This document shows, in pieces, positions 1 to 6,785 of a stretch of DNA of 10,350 nucleotides. Every line of letters begins with the position of its first letter. The stretch's first letter is position 1. The position numbers were made by a program, and so were the translations under genes. Location: the NCBI GenBank assembly GCA_903831585.1, contig CAIKYE010000097.1:1-10350 (forward strand), written 5' to 3'. The DNA comes from an uncultured Micrococcales bacterium. Lineage in GTDB: Bacteria; Actinomycetota; Actinomycetes; Actinomycetales; Microbacteriaceae. The notes beneath the pieces were generated by a model. It saw nothing but the letters and a program-made list of their open reading frames with translations. It was not told the DNA's origin and did no database searches.

Positions 1-1
1 C

Positions 2-601
2 GTCCTGGCAACTCGCGCCGCAATCGCCAATCGAGAGGTAGCCAGCGTGTTGATTAGCCCCTTCGAAGACCAGCGGCCAGCAGCTCTCGAGGCATTAGAA
101 GCCCTGTCAAGCAGGGGTGTGCCAGTTGTGAAGGCACAGAAGTGGTTGGCCGGAAAGTTGGGTAAGGCCTCCTGGCTGGTTCTGAATCCGAGTAGAACAG
201 CCGAAGAAGCCGAAGATTCGAACGATGCCAGCATCGCGATGCTATTTCGCTTTGACGATTTCTCGTTTCTCGCTTTGGCAGACCTTGGGGAGCGAGGGCA
301 AATGCGAATCGCAAGTGACCTCGAGCTCTGGCACGACGATTGGGTTGCTAGTCACGACCTGATACTCAAGGTTTCGCATCACGGCTCTGCCGATCAGTAT
401 TCCGAATTGATGGAATACCTAAGACCGGCCGTTGCTCTTGTCTCTGCCGGCAGAAACAACGGCTATGGGCACCCAACCCAAAGAACTCTGGATATCTTCG
501 AGAGGACTCGAAGCCTAATTTGCCGCACCGACCAACTCGGTTCTTTGGCACTTTCGAGAGTTGAGGCAGGGTTCGCTCTAGCCAACACGGCTGCGAGTTA
601 G
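2..601 (+). CDS. comEC: ComEC/Rec2 DNA-uptake channel protein, C-terminal metallo-beta-lactamase-like part (5' end outside window)
   Basis: The reading frame is open from the window edge to TAG at 599-601, so this is the last ~199 codons of a longer gene; the GTG at 47 is internal, not a start. ComEC forms the inner-membrane channel that takes up single-stranded DNA in transformation, and many members end in a metallo-beta-lactamase-like domain. That tail is what is visible: a W-LVLNP strand followed by an ND-SIAML segment, an LADLGE segment matching the family's GD(L/I)-E metal-site region, the SHHGS motif encoded at 374-388, then the SAGRNNGYGHP motif and a CRTD-LGSLAL ending. The first metal motif (HxxxDH type) and the membrane channel would lie upstream. 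holA follows after 9 bp, the usual actinobacterial order. Family assignment is firm. Whether this organism is naturally competent cannot be judged from here. Confidence 0.93.
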   Translation, partial: VLATRAAIANREVASVLISPFEDQRPAALEALEALSSRGVPVVKAQKWLAGKLGKASWLVLNPSRTAEEAEDSNDASIAMLFRFDDFSFLALADLGERGQMRIASDLELWHDDWVASHDLILKVSHHGSADQYSELMEYLRPAVALVSAGRNNGYGHPTQRTLDIFERTRSLICRTDQLGSLALSRVEAGFALANTAAS

Positions 602-610
602 GCTTGAACA

Positions 611-1591
611 ATGGCGAAAGCAAAGCAGGTTGACTGGAGAAAAGTTACTCCGTTTGCGATCGTGCTTGCCTTCGGCGCTGAAGATTATTTGGTAAACAGA
701 ACAGTTCGTTCGGTGCGTGACCAACTGAAAGCCATTAGCCCCGAGCTCGAGGTTCACGAAATTGAGGCTTCTGACTACAGTGCGGGTCAATTGATTGACC
801 TCACCAGCCCTTCGCTCTTTGCAGAACCAAAGCTGCTCATCATTCGTTCGGTCGAGCGCTGCACCGACGACTTGATAACCGACGCGATTGCTTACATCGA
901 GAACCCGAGCGCAGATGCGACCGTTGTTTTCACTCACAGTGCGGCTACTGTGCGCGGCAAGAAAATGCTCGATGCCATGCGACAGAACTCGAAGGTCTGT
1001 GAGGTGCTTTGCGCAAAACTCAAAGGCGACACAGACCGCGCGAGTTTCGTGACAGCCGAATTCACCGCAGCAAATCGACAAGTTAGCCACGCAGCCGTGC
1101 GGGCTCTGCTTGACGCATTCGGTGACAACCTTGCCGAGCTTTCGGCGGCCTGTGCGCAGCTATCACAAGATTCGGCAACAAACATCACCGAAGAACTTGT
1201 CGATGTCTATTACGGCGGTCGGGTTGAAACCACAGCCTGGAAAATCAGTGATGCAGCTCTAGCCGCACGCCCGGCCGAGGCGCTTTCCCTATTGCGCCAC
1301 GCGCTGTCTTCTGGTGTGGATCCGGTTCCAATAGTGGCCACGCTATCGAAGTCTGTTCGCGAACTAGCCAAACTGTTTGGCAATAGAACAGCAACGGCTG
1401 CCTCGCTCGGTATGGATCCTTGGAAACTCGAAAAGGTAAGAAAGAACCTCGCCGGTTGGAACGAAGACGGCTTGGCTAAGGTGGTCAATGCGCTTGCCGA
1501 AGCCGACGCGGCAGCCAAGGGAGCGAATCGTGATCCCAATTTTGTTCTCGAAAGGTTGCTGCTCTTGATTGCTGCTAAGGGCAGTTCTTGA
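611..1591 (+). CDS. holA: DNA polymerase III delta subunit
   Basis: The delta subunit opens the beta sliding clamp and is part of the clamp-loader complex in chromosomal replication. The 326-aa length is normal for the family. The N-terminal segment FGAEDYLVNR (residues 21-30) matches the family's G-(E/D)-(E/D)-(Y/F)-L motif at the start of the AAA+-like domain, which in delta has no working ATPase site. The middle contains the helical lid region, with an AAWKISDAALA-like stretch (TTAWKISDAALAARPAEAL). The C-terminus (W-EDGLAKVVNALAEADAAAKG) is the characteristic collar domain. The ATG at 611 is 9 bp after comEC's stop and has only a weak Shine-Dalgarno (TTAGG), so reinitiation from comEC is likely. 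The stop codon overlaps the TTG start of the next gene. The comEC–holA pairing is standard in Actinobacteria and many Firmicutes and supports the call. Confidence 0.94.
   Translation: MAKAKQVDWRKVTPFAIVLAFGAEDYLVNRTVRSVRDQLKAISPELEVHEIEASDYSAGQLIDLTSPSLFAEPKLLIIRSVERCTDDLITDAIAYIENPSADATVVFTHSAATVRGKKMLDAMRQNSKVCEVLCAKLKGDTDRASFVTAEFTAANRQVSHAAVRALLDAFGDNLAELSAACAQLSQDSATNITEELVDVYYGGRVETTAWKISDAALAARPAEALSLLRHALSSGVDPVPIVATLSKSVRELAKLFGNRTATAASLGMDPWKLEKVRKNLAGWNEDGLAKVVNALAEADAAAKGANRDPNFVLERLLLLIAAKGSS
1577..1581 (+). promoter_or_regulatory. Ribosome binding site supporting the TTG start of the MFS gene
   Basis: AAGGG lies six bases before TTG at 1588, inside the last codons of holA. It supports a start that overlaps the holA stop rather than a later internal methionine. 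Confidence 0.5.
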
Positions 1592-2787
1592 GCAAACGCA
1601 CGGCTTTGTTTGCCTTTATGGCGCTTGTCTTTATTGCACTGGTTCTTCGGCCACCGCTTGCCGCCGTCGGTCCGCTGCTGCAAGAAATCACATACAGCCT
1701 AAAACTAGATGCCTCGCAACAGAGTTTGCTAACTTCAATTCCGGTTTTTTGCTTCGGCATCGGCGCTTTTCTTAGCCCCTGGCTGATGCGCCGATTTGGT
1801 TTGAACACATCTATGTTGATGGTGTTGTTGCTATTGCTTATCGCGTTGCTTGCCAGAGCGCTATTTGGTTTCGAGCTACTGCTAATCGGAACCGTTTTCG
1901 TCGGGCTTGCAATTGCGATCACCAACGTTCTGCTGCCGACTCTGGTTCGAGTCGACTTCGCCGAGAGAGCTTCTCTCGTGACATCGGTCTACACGACCAT
2001 TCTCGCAATCTCGGCAAGCGGCATGGCGGCGACGGCAGTGCCGTTGAGTCACTCGCTCGGTGGCTGGCGCTTTGTCTTGCTGCTGACCGCCATCCCTGCG
2101 GCGCTTGCCATTATGTTCTGGCTGCCTAGATTCAGAGCAGGTCAGTCTCACGTTCCCGTTACGGCAGCTTCAGCGAAGAGTGAGTCGCGTGCGGTGTATC
2201 GATCGCCAATCGCTTGGGCAATTCTTGGGTACTTCGGGCTTCAGTCGCTTGGGTTCTATGTTGTGCTTGGCTGGCTACCCACCATTTTGATAGATGCATC
2301 AATGACCCCGGAGGCAGCGGGTGCATTTTTGGGCTTAGCCACTGCAATCGGAATTCCAAGCGGGCTCGCACTAGCGCCTGTTATTTCAAAACTGAGGTCA
2401 CTCTCATTGTTGGCGGTTCTTGCCTCGGCGCTAACAGCAGCCGGCTTCGCTCTTATCGCTTGGTTGCTTGCAAATGACATGGTGAACAACGAGTTCTTAC
2501 TCGTCACCGCTGCCGCGCTGATTGCTTTTGGGCAGTCAGCAAACTTTCCTATTTCACTTTCACTAATCGCAACACGCGCAAGCACTCAAGCCCAAACCAC
2601 AACGCTCTCTGCGTTTAGCCAGGGGTGGGGCTATCTGATTGCTGGAGTTGGAACTTTTGCCTTCGGTGCAATTGGTTCTCACATGCCGAACTGGAGCGTC
2701 GTGGTCTTTGCTATCGCGGCACTAAGCGTTGGTCAAATGGCGCTTGCGGCTTTTGCGGGTCGTAATCGAAAGATTGCCGCGCAATAA
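1588..2787 (+). CDS. MFS transporter, CynX/NimT (cyanate/nitroimidazole permease-like) family
   Basis: A 399-aa, strongly hydrophobic protein with about 12 predicted membrane segments and a polar central loop (roughly residues 181-204), the usual MFS layout. Two stretches point to the CynX/NimT subfamily: RPPLAAVGPLLQEI at residues 21-34 in the first helix region, and GYFGLQSLGFYVVLGWLPTIL around 214-234 opening the second half. Related proteins are annotated as cyanate, 2-nitroimidazole or general multidrug exporters; the true substrate is usually unknown and I do not assign one. Translation probably starts at TTG 1588, sharing TTGA with the holA stop (4-bp overlap) and preceded by AAGGG. 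Without it the first helix would be lost. No promoter is visible, so it depends on upstream transcription. No cynS or cynT lies nearby, so a cyanate role has no context support. The stop codon runs into the A-tract of the convergent rpsT terminator. Confidence 0.88.
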   Translation: MSKRTALFAFMALVFIALVLRPPLAAVGPLLQEITYSLKLDASQQSLLTSIPVFCFGIGAFLSPWLMRRFGLNTSMLMVLLLLLIALLARALFGFELLLIGTVFVGLAIAITNVLLPTLVRVDFAERASLVTSVYTTILAISASGMAATAVPLSHSLGGWRFVLLLTAIPAALAIMFWLPRFRAGQSHVPVTAASAKSESRAVYRSPIAWAILGYFGLQSLGFYVVLGWLPTILIDASMTPEAAGAFLGLATAIGIPSGLALAPVISKLRSLSLLAVLASALTAAGFALIAWLLANDMVNNEFLLVTAAALIAFGQSANFPISLSLIATRASTQAQTTTLSAFSQGWGYLIAGVGTFAFGAIGSHMPNWSVVVFAIAALSVGQMALAAFAGRNRKIAAQ

Positions 2788-2813
2788 AAAATCCCGCCGA
2801 TCTCTCGGCGGGA
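2786..2813 (-). terminator. Intrinsic terminator of rpsT, between convergent genes
   Basis: A perfect 9-bp stem (TCCCGCCGA at 2792-2800 with TCGGCGGGA at 2805-2813) closes a TCTC loop. Read on the minus strand the stem is followed by six T's (A-run 2786-2791), the canonical form for ending rpsT transcription 14 bp after its stop. In the plus direction the stem is followed only by CTCTTTG, so termination of the MFS transcript should be weaker but possible. Confidence 0.9.
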
Positions 2814-2827
2814 CTCTTTGAAGTCAA

Positions 2828-3091
2828 TTACTTTAGGTCAGATGCCTTCTTGGCAATCGATGACTTGCGGTTTGCGGCCTGGTTCTTGTGGATTACTCCC
2901 TTTGAAACTGCCTTATCTAGCTTCTTGCTAGCGTTACTGACGGCCTCAGCGGCTGCAACCTTGTCTCCGGCAGCTAGTGCTTCACGTGCTGCACGGATGG
3001 CGGTCTTGAGCTCACTCTTTACTGCCTTGTTACGCTCGTTTGCCTTTGCGTTGGTGCCAATTCGCTTAATCTGCGACTTGATGTTTGCCAT
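2828..3091 (-). CDS. rpsT: 30S ribosomal protein S20
   Basis: S20 is a primary 16S rRNA-binding protein of the 30S subunit. The 87-aa product is very basic and Lys/Ala-rich and begins [20 protein letters not shown], the standard S20 N-terminus. The later [23 protein letters not shown] segment is the diagnostic C-terminal rRNA-binding stretch. Length is normal. ATG at 3091 is preceded on its strand by GAAAGTGAAAC, a modest Shine-Dalgarno. The gene is monocistronic, oriented against both neighbours, with a strong terminator immediately downstream and a hairpin-forming palindrome 18 nt upstream of the start. S20 is known to regulate its own translation in E. coli; whether that applies here is not shown by sequence. 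Confidence 0.97.
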   Translation of the reverse strand: MANIKSQIKRIGTNAKANERNKAVKSELKTAIRAAREALAAGDKVAAAEAVSNASKKLDKAVSKGVIHKNQAANRKSSIAKKASDLK

Positions 3092-3108
3092 GTTTCACTT
3101 TCGTTTTT

Positions 3109-3128
3109 AGCCGTTCGCGCGAACGACT
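3109..3128 (-). promoter_or_regulatory. Palindrome / leader hairpin upstream of rpsT
   Basis: CGTTCGCGCGAACG (3112-3125) is a perfect 14-bp palindrome; including flanks, 3109-3128 is symmetric except for one pair. In minus-strand RNA that odd pair becomes a U·G wobble, giving an 8-bp stem (AGUCGUUC with GAACGGCU) and a GCGC loop. It ends 17 nt before the rpsT ATG, just before the ribosome binding site. It could be an RNA control element in the S20 leader or a protein-binding site on DNA. It is not followed by T's on the minus strand, so it is not a terminator for that strand. Confidence 0.5.
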
Positions 3129-3256
3129 GAAGATTTGTTTTGGGGGATTAGATGGAGACACTCATCTGAACCGAGTTAAACCCTACCAGCGACCGCTATT
3201 TATAGGCAACTATGCGACAATAGAGGTACCGAAATCGGTCGTTTTCCCCAAATATC

Positions 3257-3260
3257 GAGG
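3257..3260 (+). promoter_or_regulatory. Ribosome binding site selecting the TTG start of lepA
   Basis: GAGG six bases before TTG at 3267. The next candidate start, ATG 3318 (residue 18), has no comparable site at proper distance. Confidence 0.6.
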
Positions 3261-3266
3261 TTTACA

Positions 3267-5126
3267 TTGTCGCCACGTGCCACCAGCCGTCTTGAGCCAG
3301 CCAAGACCGACCCGGGCATGATTCGCAATTTCTGCATAATTGCCCACATCGACCACGGAAAATCGACCCTCGCCGACCGCATGCTTCAGCTAACCGGTGT
3401 CGTCGACGACCGCTCGATGCGAGCCCAGTACCTCGACCGCATGGATATTGAGCGCGAGCGAGGCATCACAATCAAGTCTCAGGCGGTTCGCATGCCCTGG
3501 GAGGTCGACGGAAAGACCTACGCCCTAAACATGATCGACACACCTGGTCACGTCGACTTCACCTACGAGGTGTCACGCTCTCTTGCGGCTTGCGAGGGTG
3601 CCGTCTTGCTGGTTGATGCCGCCCAAGGCATCGAGGCTCAGACACTCGCAAATCTTTACCTGGCCATGGAGAACGATCTCGAGATCATTCCGGTTCTGAA
3701 CAAGATCGATTTGCCCGCTGCGCAGCCAGACAAATATGCCGAGGAGCTCGCCAACCTAATTGGTGGCAACCCCGAAGACTGTTTGCGAGTTTCAGGTAAG
3801 ACCGGTATCGGTGTTGACGCTCTGCTCGACAAAATCGTTGCAACCATTCCTCATCCGGTTGGTGACCCAAACGCTCCTGCGCGAGCCATGATTTTCGATT
3901 CGGTTTACGACTCATATCGAGGCGTTGTTACTTACGTGCGAATGATTGACGGAAGTCTCTCACCGCGCGAGCGAATTCAGATGATGTCGACTCGTGCCGT
4001 TCACGAACTGCTCGAAATTGGTGTGTCGTCGCCAGAGCCTGAAGTTACCAAAGGGCTTGGCGTTGGCGAAGTTGGCTACCTAATCACCGGCGTAAAAGAT
4101 GTTCGCCAATCAAAAGTTGGCGATACCGTTACCAACGCATTGAAGCCCGCCACCCAGGCCTTGGTCGGTTACAAAGACCCGCTGCCAATGGTTTACTCGG
4201 GAATCTATCCAATCGATGGCAGCGAGTACCCAAACCTTCGCGAAGCTCTAGACAAATTGAAACTCAGTGATGCTGCTCTTGCCTACGAACCCGAGACTTC
4301 AGTTGCGCTTGGTTTTGGTTTTCGCTGTGGCTTTCTTGGTCTGCTGCACCTCGAGATTGTCACCGAGAGACTAGAGCGAGAGTTCGGGCTTGAACTCATC
4401 GCAACTGCGCCATCGGTGGTCTACGAGGTAACCATGGATGACGGTAAGGAAATCACCGTCACGAACCCGAGCGAGTTTCCGACCGGAAAGATCAAGAAGG
4501 TGCTTGAGCCTATGGTTCGCGCGACCATCCTGGCGCCGAAAGACTATGTCGGCGTAATCATGGAGCTATGCCAGAGCCGACGCGGGGTCATGATCGACAT
4601 GCAATACCTCGGCCAAGACCGAATCCAGTTGCGCTACACGCTTCCGCTTGCCGAAATTGTTTTCGACTTTTTCGACAACCTAAAGAGCAAGACTCAGGGA
4701 TATGGCTCTCTCGACTATGAAGAAATTGGCCTCGCAGAGGGTGACCTGGTCAAGGTCGACTTGCTGCTGCAGGGTGAACAGGTAGACGCCTTCAGCGCAA
4801 TCGTGCACAAAGACAAGGCCTATGCCTACGGGGTAATGATCACCGGAAAGCTTCGTGAGTTGATTCCCCGCCAAGCGTTCGAGGTGCCCATTCAGGCGGC
4901 AATCGGAGCACGCATCATCGCCCGTGAATCAATTCGTGCGTTTCGCAAGGACGTCTTGGCCAAGTGCTACGGCGGTGACATAAGTCGAAAGCGCAAACTT
5001 CTTGAGAATCAGAAAGAAGGAAAGAAGCGCATGAAGATGGTCGGCCGCGTAGAGGTGCCGCAAGAAGCCTTCATCGCAGCGCTGTCGAGCGATGGCGAGA
5101 AAAAGGGCGAGAAGAAGGGCAAGTAA
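3267..5126 (+). CDS. lepA: Elongation factor 4 (LepA), ribosome-associated GTPase
   Basis: EF4/LepA is a translational GTPase that acts on the 70S ribosome and has been linked to back-translocation and to 30S assembly. All GTPase motifs are visible: P-loop AHIDHGKST (26-34), switch I RGITIK (65-70), DTPGH (91-95), NKID (145-148) and SGK (176-178). Domains II, III and V follow, and the EF4-specific C-terminal domain is recognised by YGSLDYEE and by [27 protein letters not shown] sequence, which separates it from EF-G. Length 619 aa is normal for Actinobacteria, with a short Lys/Glu-rich tail. The TTG start gives MSPRA..., the usual actinobacterial N-terminal extension, and has a GAGG site. It heads a lepA–hemW unit: TAATG shares one base between this stop and the hemW start. 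Confidence 0.97.
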   Translation: MSPRATSRLEPAKTDPGMIRNFCIIAHIDHGKSTLADRMLQLTGVVDDRSMRAQYLDRMDIERERGITIKSQAVRMPWEVDGKTYALNMIDTPGHVDFTYEVSRSLAACEGAVLLVDAAQGIEAQTLANLYLAMENDLEIIPVLNKIDLPAAQPDKYAEELANLIGGNPEDCLRVSGKTGIGVDALLDKIVATIPHPVGDPNAPARAMIFDSVYDSYRGVVTYVRMIDGSLSPRERIQMMSTRAVHELLEIGVSSPEPEVTKGLGVGEVGYLITGVKDVRQSKVGDTVTNALKPATQALVGYKDPLPMVYSGIYPIDGSEYPNLREALDKLKLSDAALAYEPETSVALGFGFRCGFLGLLHLEIVTERLEREFGLELIATAPSVVYEVTMDDGKEITVTNPSEFPTGKIKKVLEPMVRATILAPKDYVGVIMELCQSRRGVMIDMQYLGQDRIQLRYTLPLAEIVFDFFDNLKSKTQGYGSLDYEEIGLAEGDLVKVDLLLQGEQVDAFSAIVHKDKAYAYGVMITGKLRELIPRQAFEVPIQAAIGARIIARESIRAFRKDVLAKCYGGDISRKRKLLENQKEGKKRMKMVGRVEVPQEAFIAALSSDGEKKGEKKGK

Positions 5127-6355
5127 TGGCCCAAATGCCCGATGGCGAACTAGCGCCGCGCAGTGGCCTGCTTCCTGCTTCAGCGGCCGATGGTTTATCG
5201 CAGAGAACCCTTCACGCATATCTTCACATTCCCTTTTGTCGCGTTCGTTGCGGTTACTGCGACTACAACACGTACACGTCAACCGAGCTTCGAGGCGTTA
5301 CCCAAAACTCGTTTCTTGACAACTTGTTGACCGAAATCAGTTTCAGCAAAAATGTTCTGCAGCAATTGAGTCCACAGAATCGCGAATTCTCTACCGTCTT
5401 TTTTGGCGGAGGTACTCCGACCCAACTGGCGGCGGAACAGTTAGCGCTCGTTTTAGAAACACTGAGAAACGAGTTCGGCATCGAAGAGAACGCCGAGATC
5501 ACGACCGAGGCAAACCCAGACACAGTTGACGAGCGTTACCTGACGACTCTGGCTGAAGCGGGCTTCACAAGAGTTTCGATTGGCATGCAGTCTTCGGTTG
5601 CGTCGGTGCTCAAAACTCTCGATCGAACCCACAATCCAGAGAACGTTGCCAAGGCGGTTAGCGCTGCCAAAGCCGCTGGATTGCAGGTGTCTGTCGATCT
5701 GATTTATGGCACACCGGGTGAATCGCTTGATGATTGGCGCGAATCACTGGCTACCGCCATCGATCTTGAACCAAACCACATCAGCGCCTATTCGTTGATT
5801 GTTGAACCGGGAACCAAGCTGGCACGTCAGGTTCGCAGCGGTCAGTTAAGTGCGCCGAGCGACGATGACCACGCTGACAAGTATGAAATTGCAGAGCAAA
5901 TGATTTCTGCTGCGGGCTTTGACTGGTATGAAGTTTGCAATTGGAGCAAGGATGAGTCAACAATGTCTCAACACAACCTTGCATATTGGCGCAGCAACGA
6001 CTGGTGGGGGTATGGCCCCGGCGCGCATTCTCACATCGGTGGAACCCGATGGTGGAACGTCAAGCATCCTTCGGCTTACGCGGAGCGATTAGTTGCCGGC
6101 GAATCTCCAGCACTAGCGCGTGAAAATCTTGATGAGTCAGAGAAAGCCACCGAGCGAGTGTTGCTCGAGTTGCGGTTGCGCGAAGGAATGTCGATTGAAC
6201 TTCTAAAGTCGATCAACCCTCTGGTCGCAAAGCCGATAAGTCAGTTCATTGCTGACGGCATGGTGAACGCCGCAGACGCCATCCGGGGGCAGTTGACGCT
6301 AACCCTTAAAGGTCGCCTGCTAGCCGATGCGTTGGTTAGAGACCTGCTCGGGTAG
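5126..6355 (+). CDS. hemW: Radical SAM haem chaperone HemW (often misnamed coproporphyrinogen III oxidase)
   Basis: HemW binds haem and a [4Fe-4S] cluster and delivers haem to respiratory proteins. The radical SAM cluster motif is C38-x3-C42-x2-C45 within HIPFCRVRCGYCDYNTYT. The position two after C45 is Tyr, not the fourth Cys (CxxxCxxCxC) seen in genuine oxygen-independent HemN. FFGGGTPT, the SAM-binding GGGTP motif, follows around residues 92-99. The HNxxYW signature (HNLAYW) and GYGPGAHSH are typical of HemW, and a HemN C-terminal winged helix closes the protein. Length is 409 aa. Start ATG overlaps the lepA stop by one base, with GAAGG seven bases upstream. The lepA–hemW order is conserved in Actinobacteria and also in Bacillus. 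The gene runs convergently into the DUF4870 gene with only 15 bp between stops and no obvious terminator. Confidence 0.95.
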   Translation: MAQMPDGELAPRSGLLPASAADGLSQRTLHAYLHIPFCRVRCGYCDYNTYTSTELRGVTQNSFLDNLLTEISFSKNVLQQLSPQNREFSTVFFGGGTPTQLAAEQLALVLETLRNEFGIEENAEITTEANPDTVDERYLTTLAEAGFTRVSIGMQSSVASVLKTLDRTHNPENVAKAVSAAKAAGLQVSVDLIYGTPGESLDDWRESLATAIDLEPNHISAYSLIVEPGTKLARQVRSGQLSAPSDDDHADKYEIAEQMISAAGFDWYEVCNWSKDESTMSQHNLAYWRSNDWWGYGPGAHSHIGGTRWWNVKHPSAYAERLVAGESPALARENLDESEKATERVLLELRLREGMSIELLKSINPLVAKPISQFIADGMVNAADAIRGQLTLTLKGRLLADALVRDLLG

Positions 6356-6370
6356 CAGCTTCGTGCTCGA

Positions 6371-6715
6371 CTATTTAATGAAGCGAATGGTCAGCGGGTA
6401 CTTGAAGAACTTGCCCTGTGAGGTCTGCAACGCTGCAATGATTCGGCAGATGACCCAGTAGGCCGGTACTGCCCAAATGATGAGCCAGCCGATGATGCTG
6501 ATTGCAAGCACGACGGCGATAAGTAGCACGGTGATTGAGAAGTTGAGCGACTCTTTTGCGTGGTGCAGCACAAAAGGCCCTTTGTCTTTCAAGAAGAAGA
6601 AGCCAATGATTGGGGCCAGAAATTCGAAGAAGATGGCGGCGACGTGCAGCAAAACGGCGGCAAGTTTCTCTTCATCCGGTGTCCAGGCTCGGGCATTTTC
6701 GTATGGATTACTCAT
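6371..6715 (-). CDS. Small membrane protein of the DUF4870 (Tic20-like) family
   Basis: A 114-aa protein with about three predicted membrane segments (roughly 19-42, 56-76, 77-96). The short charged N-terminus (WTPDEEKLAAVLLH), the central FVLHHAKESLNFSIT segment and the ending IIAALQTSQGKFFKYPLTIRFIK match the pattern of DUF4870 proteins, where a helix-linked H-AK-(A/S)LNF motif and a YPL-IR(F/L)I tail are typical. Function of this family is not established; a relation to Tic20 translocon proteins has been proposed on fold grounds. It is a single-gene unit facing away from hrcA and convergent with hemW. No Shine-Dalgarno is seen before the ATG, and an extended -10 lies six bases upstream, so the mRNA may be leaderless. 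Its promoter overlaps the heat-shock hrcA promoter, raising the possibility of shared control. Confidence 0.85.
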   Translation of the reverse strand: MSNPYENARAWTPDEEKLAAVLLHVAAIFFEFLAPIIGFFFLKDKGPFVLHHAKESLNFSITVLLIAVVLAISIIGWLIIWAVPAYWVICRIIAALQTSQGKFFKYPLTIRFIK

Positions 6716-6730
6716 ATCTAGAGCATAACA
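6716..6730 (-). promoter_or_regulatory. Extended -10 promoter for the DUF4870 gene, predicted leaderless
   Basis: On the minus strand TGTTATGCT (6730 to 6722) reads as a TGn plus TATGCT extended -10 that fits the actinobacterial TANNNT consensus. Six bases separate it from the ATG at 6715, which would place the RNA start at or beside the A of ATG. The expected -35 position (6750 to 6745, AATTTT) is a poor match, as is common with extended -10 promoters. Confidence 0.5.
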
Positions 6731-6743
6731 TAAGTCGATGGGC

Positions 6744-6749
6744 TAAAAT
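6744..6749 (+). promoter_or_regulatory. Putative -10 box of the hrcA–dnaJ operon
   Basis: TAAAAT, one mismatch from TATAAT, whose last base is the first base of the CIRCE element. It would start RNA near 6756, inside the operator, so that bound HrcA would block polymerase. No good -35 is seen at 16-18 bp upstream. Confidence 0.5.
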
Positions 6750-6775
6750 TGGCACTCAGGTACAGCGAGTGCTAA
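6749..6775 (+). promoter_or_regulatory. CIRCE operator (HrcA binding site)
   Basis: TTGGCACTC (6749-6757), nine-base spacer (6758-6766), GAGTGCTAA (6767-6775). The published consensus is TTAGCACTC-N9-GAGTGCTAA, so the right arm and spacer length match exactly and the left arm differs at one base (G for A). It sits directly upstream of the gene for its own repressor, the classic autoregulated arrangement: HrcA bound at normal temperature, released on heat shock when GroE is titrated away. Confidence 0.95.
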
Positions 6776-6776
6776 C

Positions 6777-6783
6777 GAGGTGA
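6777..6783 (+). promoter_or_regulatory. Strong ribosome binding site of hrcA, one base after CIRCE
   Basis: GAGGTGA is complementary to seven consecutive bases of the usual 16S rRNA 3' end. The core GAGG is five bases before ATG 6786. The in-frame GTG at 6780 lies inside this site and cannot use it, so ATG 6786 is the better start. Confidence 0.8.
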
Positions 6784-6785
6784 AA

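Larger units (their letters stand above)
3092..3266. promoter_or_regulatory. Divergent rpsT/lepA intergenic region with weak promoter candidates
   Basis: This 175-bp stretch must hold the promoters for both divergent genes. For lepA the best candidate is an extended -10, TGCGACAAT at 3213-3221, about 45 bp before the start, with no clear -35. For rpsT the best candidate on the minus strand is TCTAAT (3152 to 3147), which would put the RNA start near 3140; again there is no good -35. A second A/T-rich element, TATAAAT (minus, about 3205 to 3199), is an alternative. Promoter assignments here are guesses from motif shape only. Confidence 0.35.

Noticed and set aside
578..1090. Long minus-strand open frame opposite holA (and similar frames opposite lepA, hrcA and dnaJ)
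   Set aside because: They mirror well-recognised genes, have low-complexity Arg/Ser/Cys-rich translations, and show no recognisable domain.
1962..1978. Inverted repeat CGAGAGA-GCT-TCTCTCG in the MFS gene
   Set aside because: Seven-base arms within ordinary coding sequence, no T-tract, and arms of this length are expected by chance in 10 kb.
3112..3125. Possible LexA (SOS) box at the palindrome
   Set aside because: The actinobacterial LexA box is CGAAC-N4-GTTCG; here the half-sites are reversed (GTTC-N4-GAAC), so it does not fit.
5126..6355. Annotation as oxygen-independent coproporphyrinogen III oxidase (HemN)
   Set aside because: It lacks the fourth Cys of the HemN CxxxCxxCxC motif and has the HemW HNxxYW signature.
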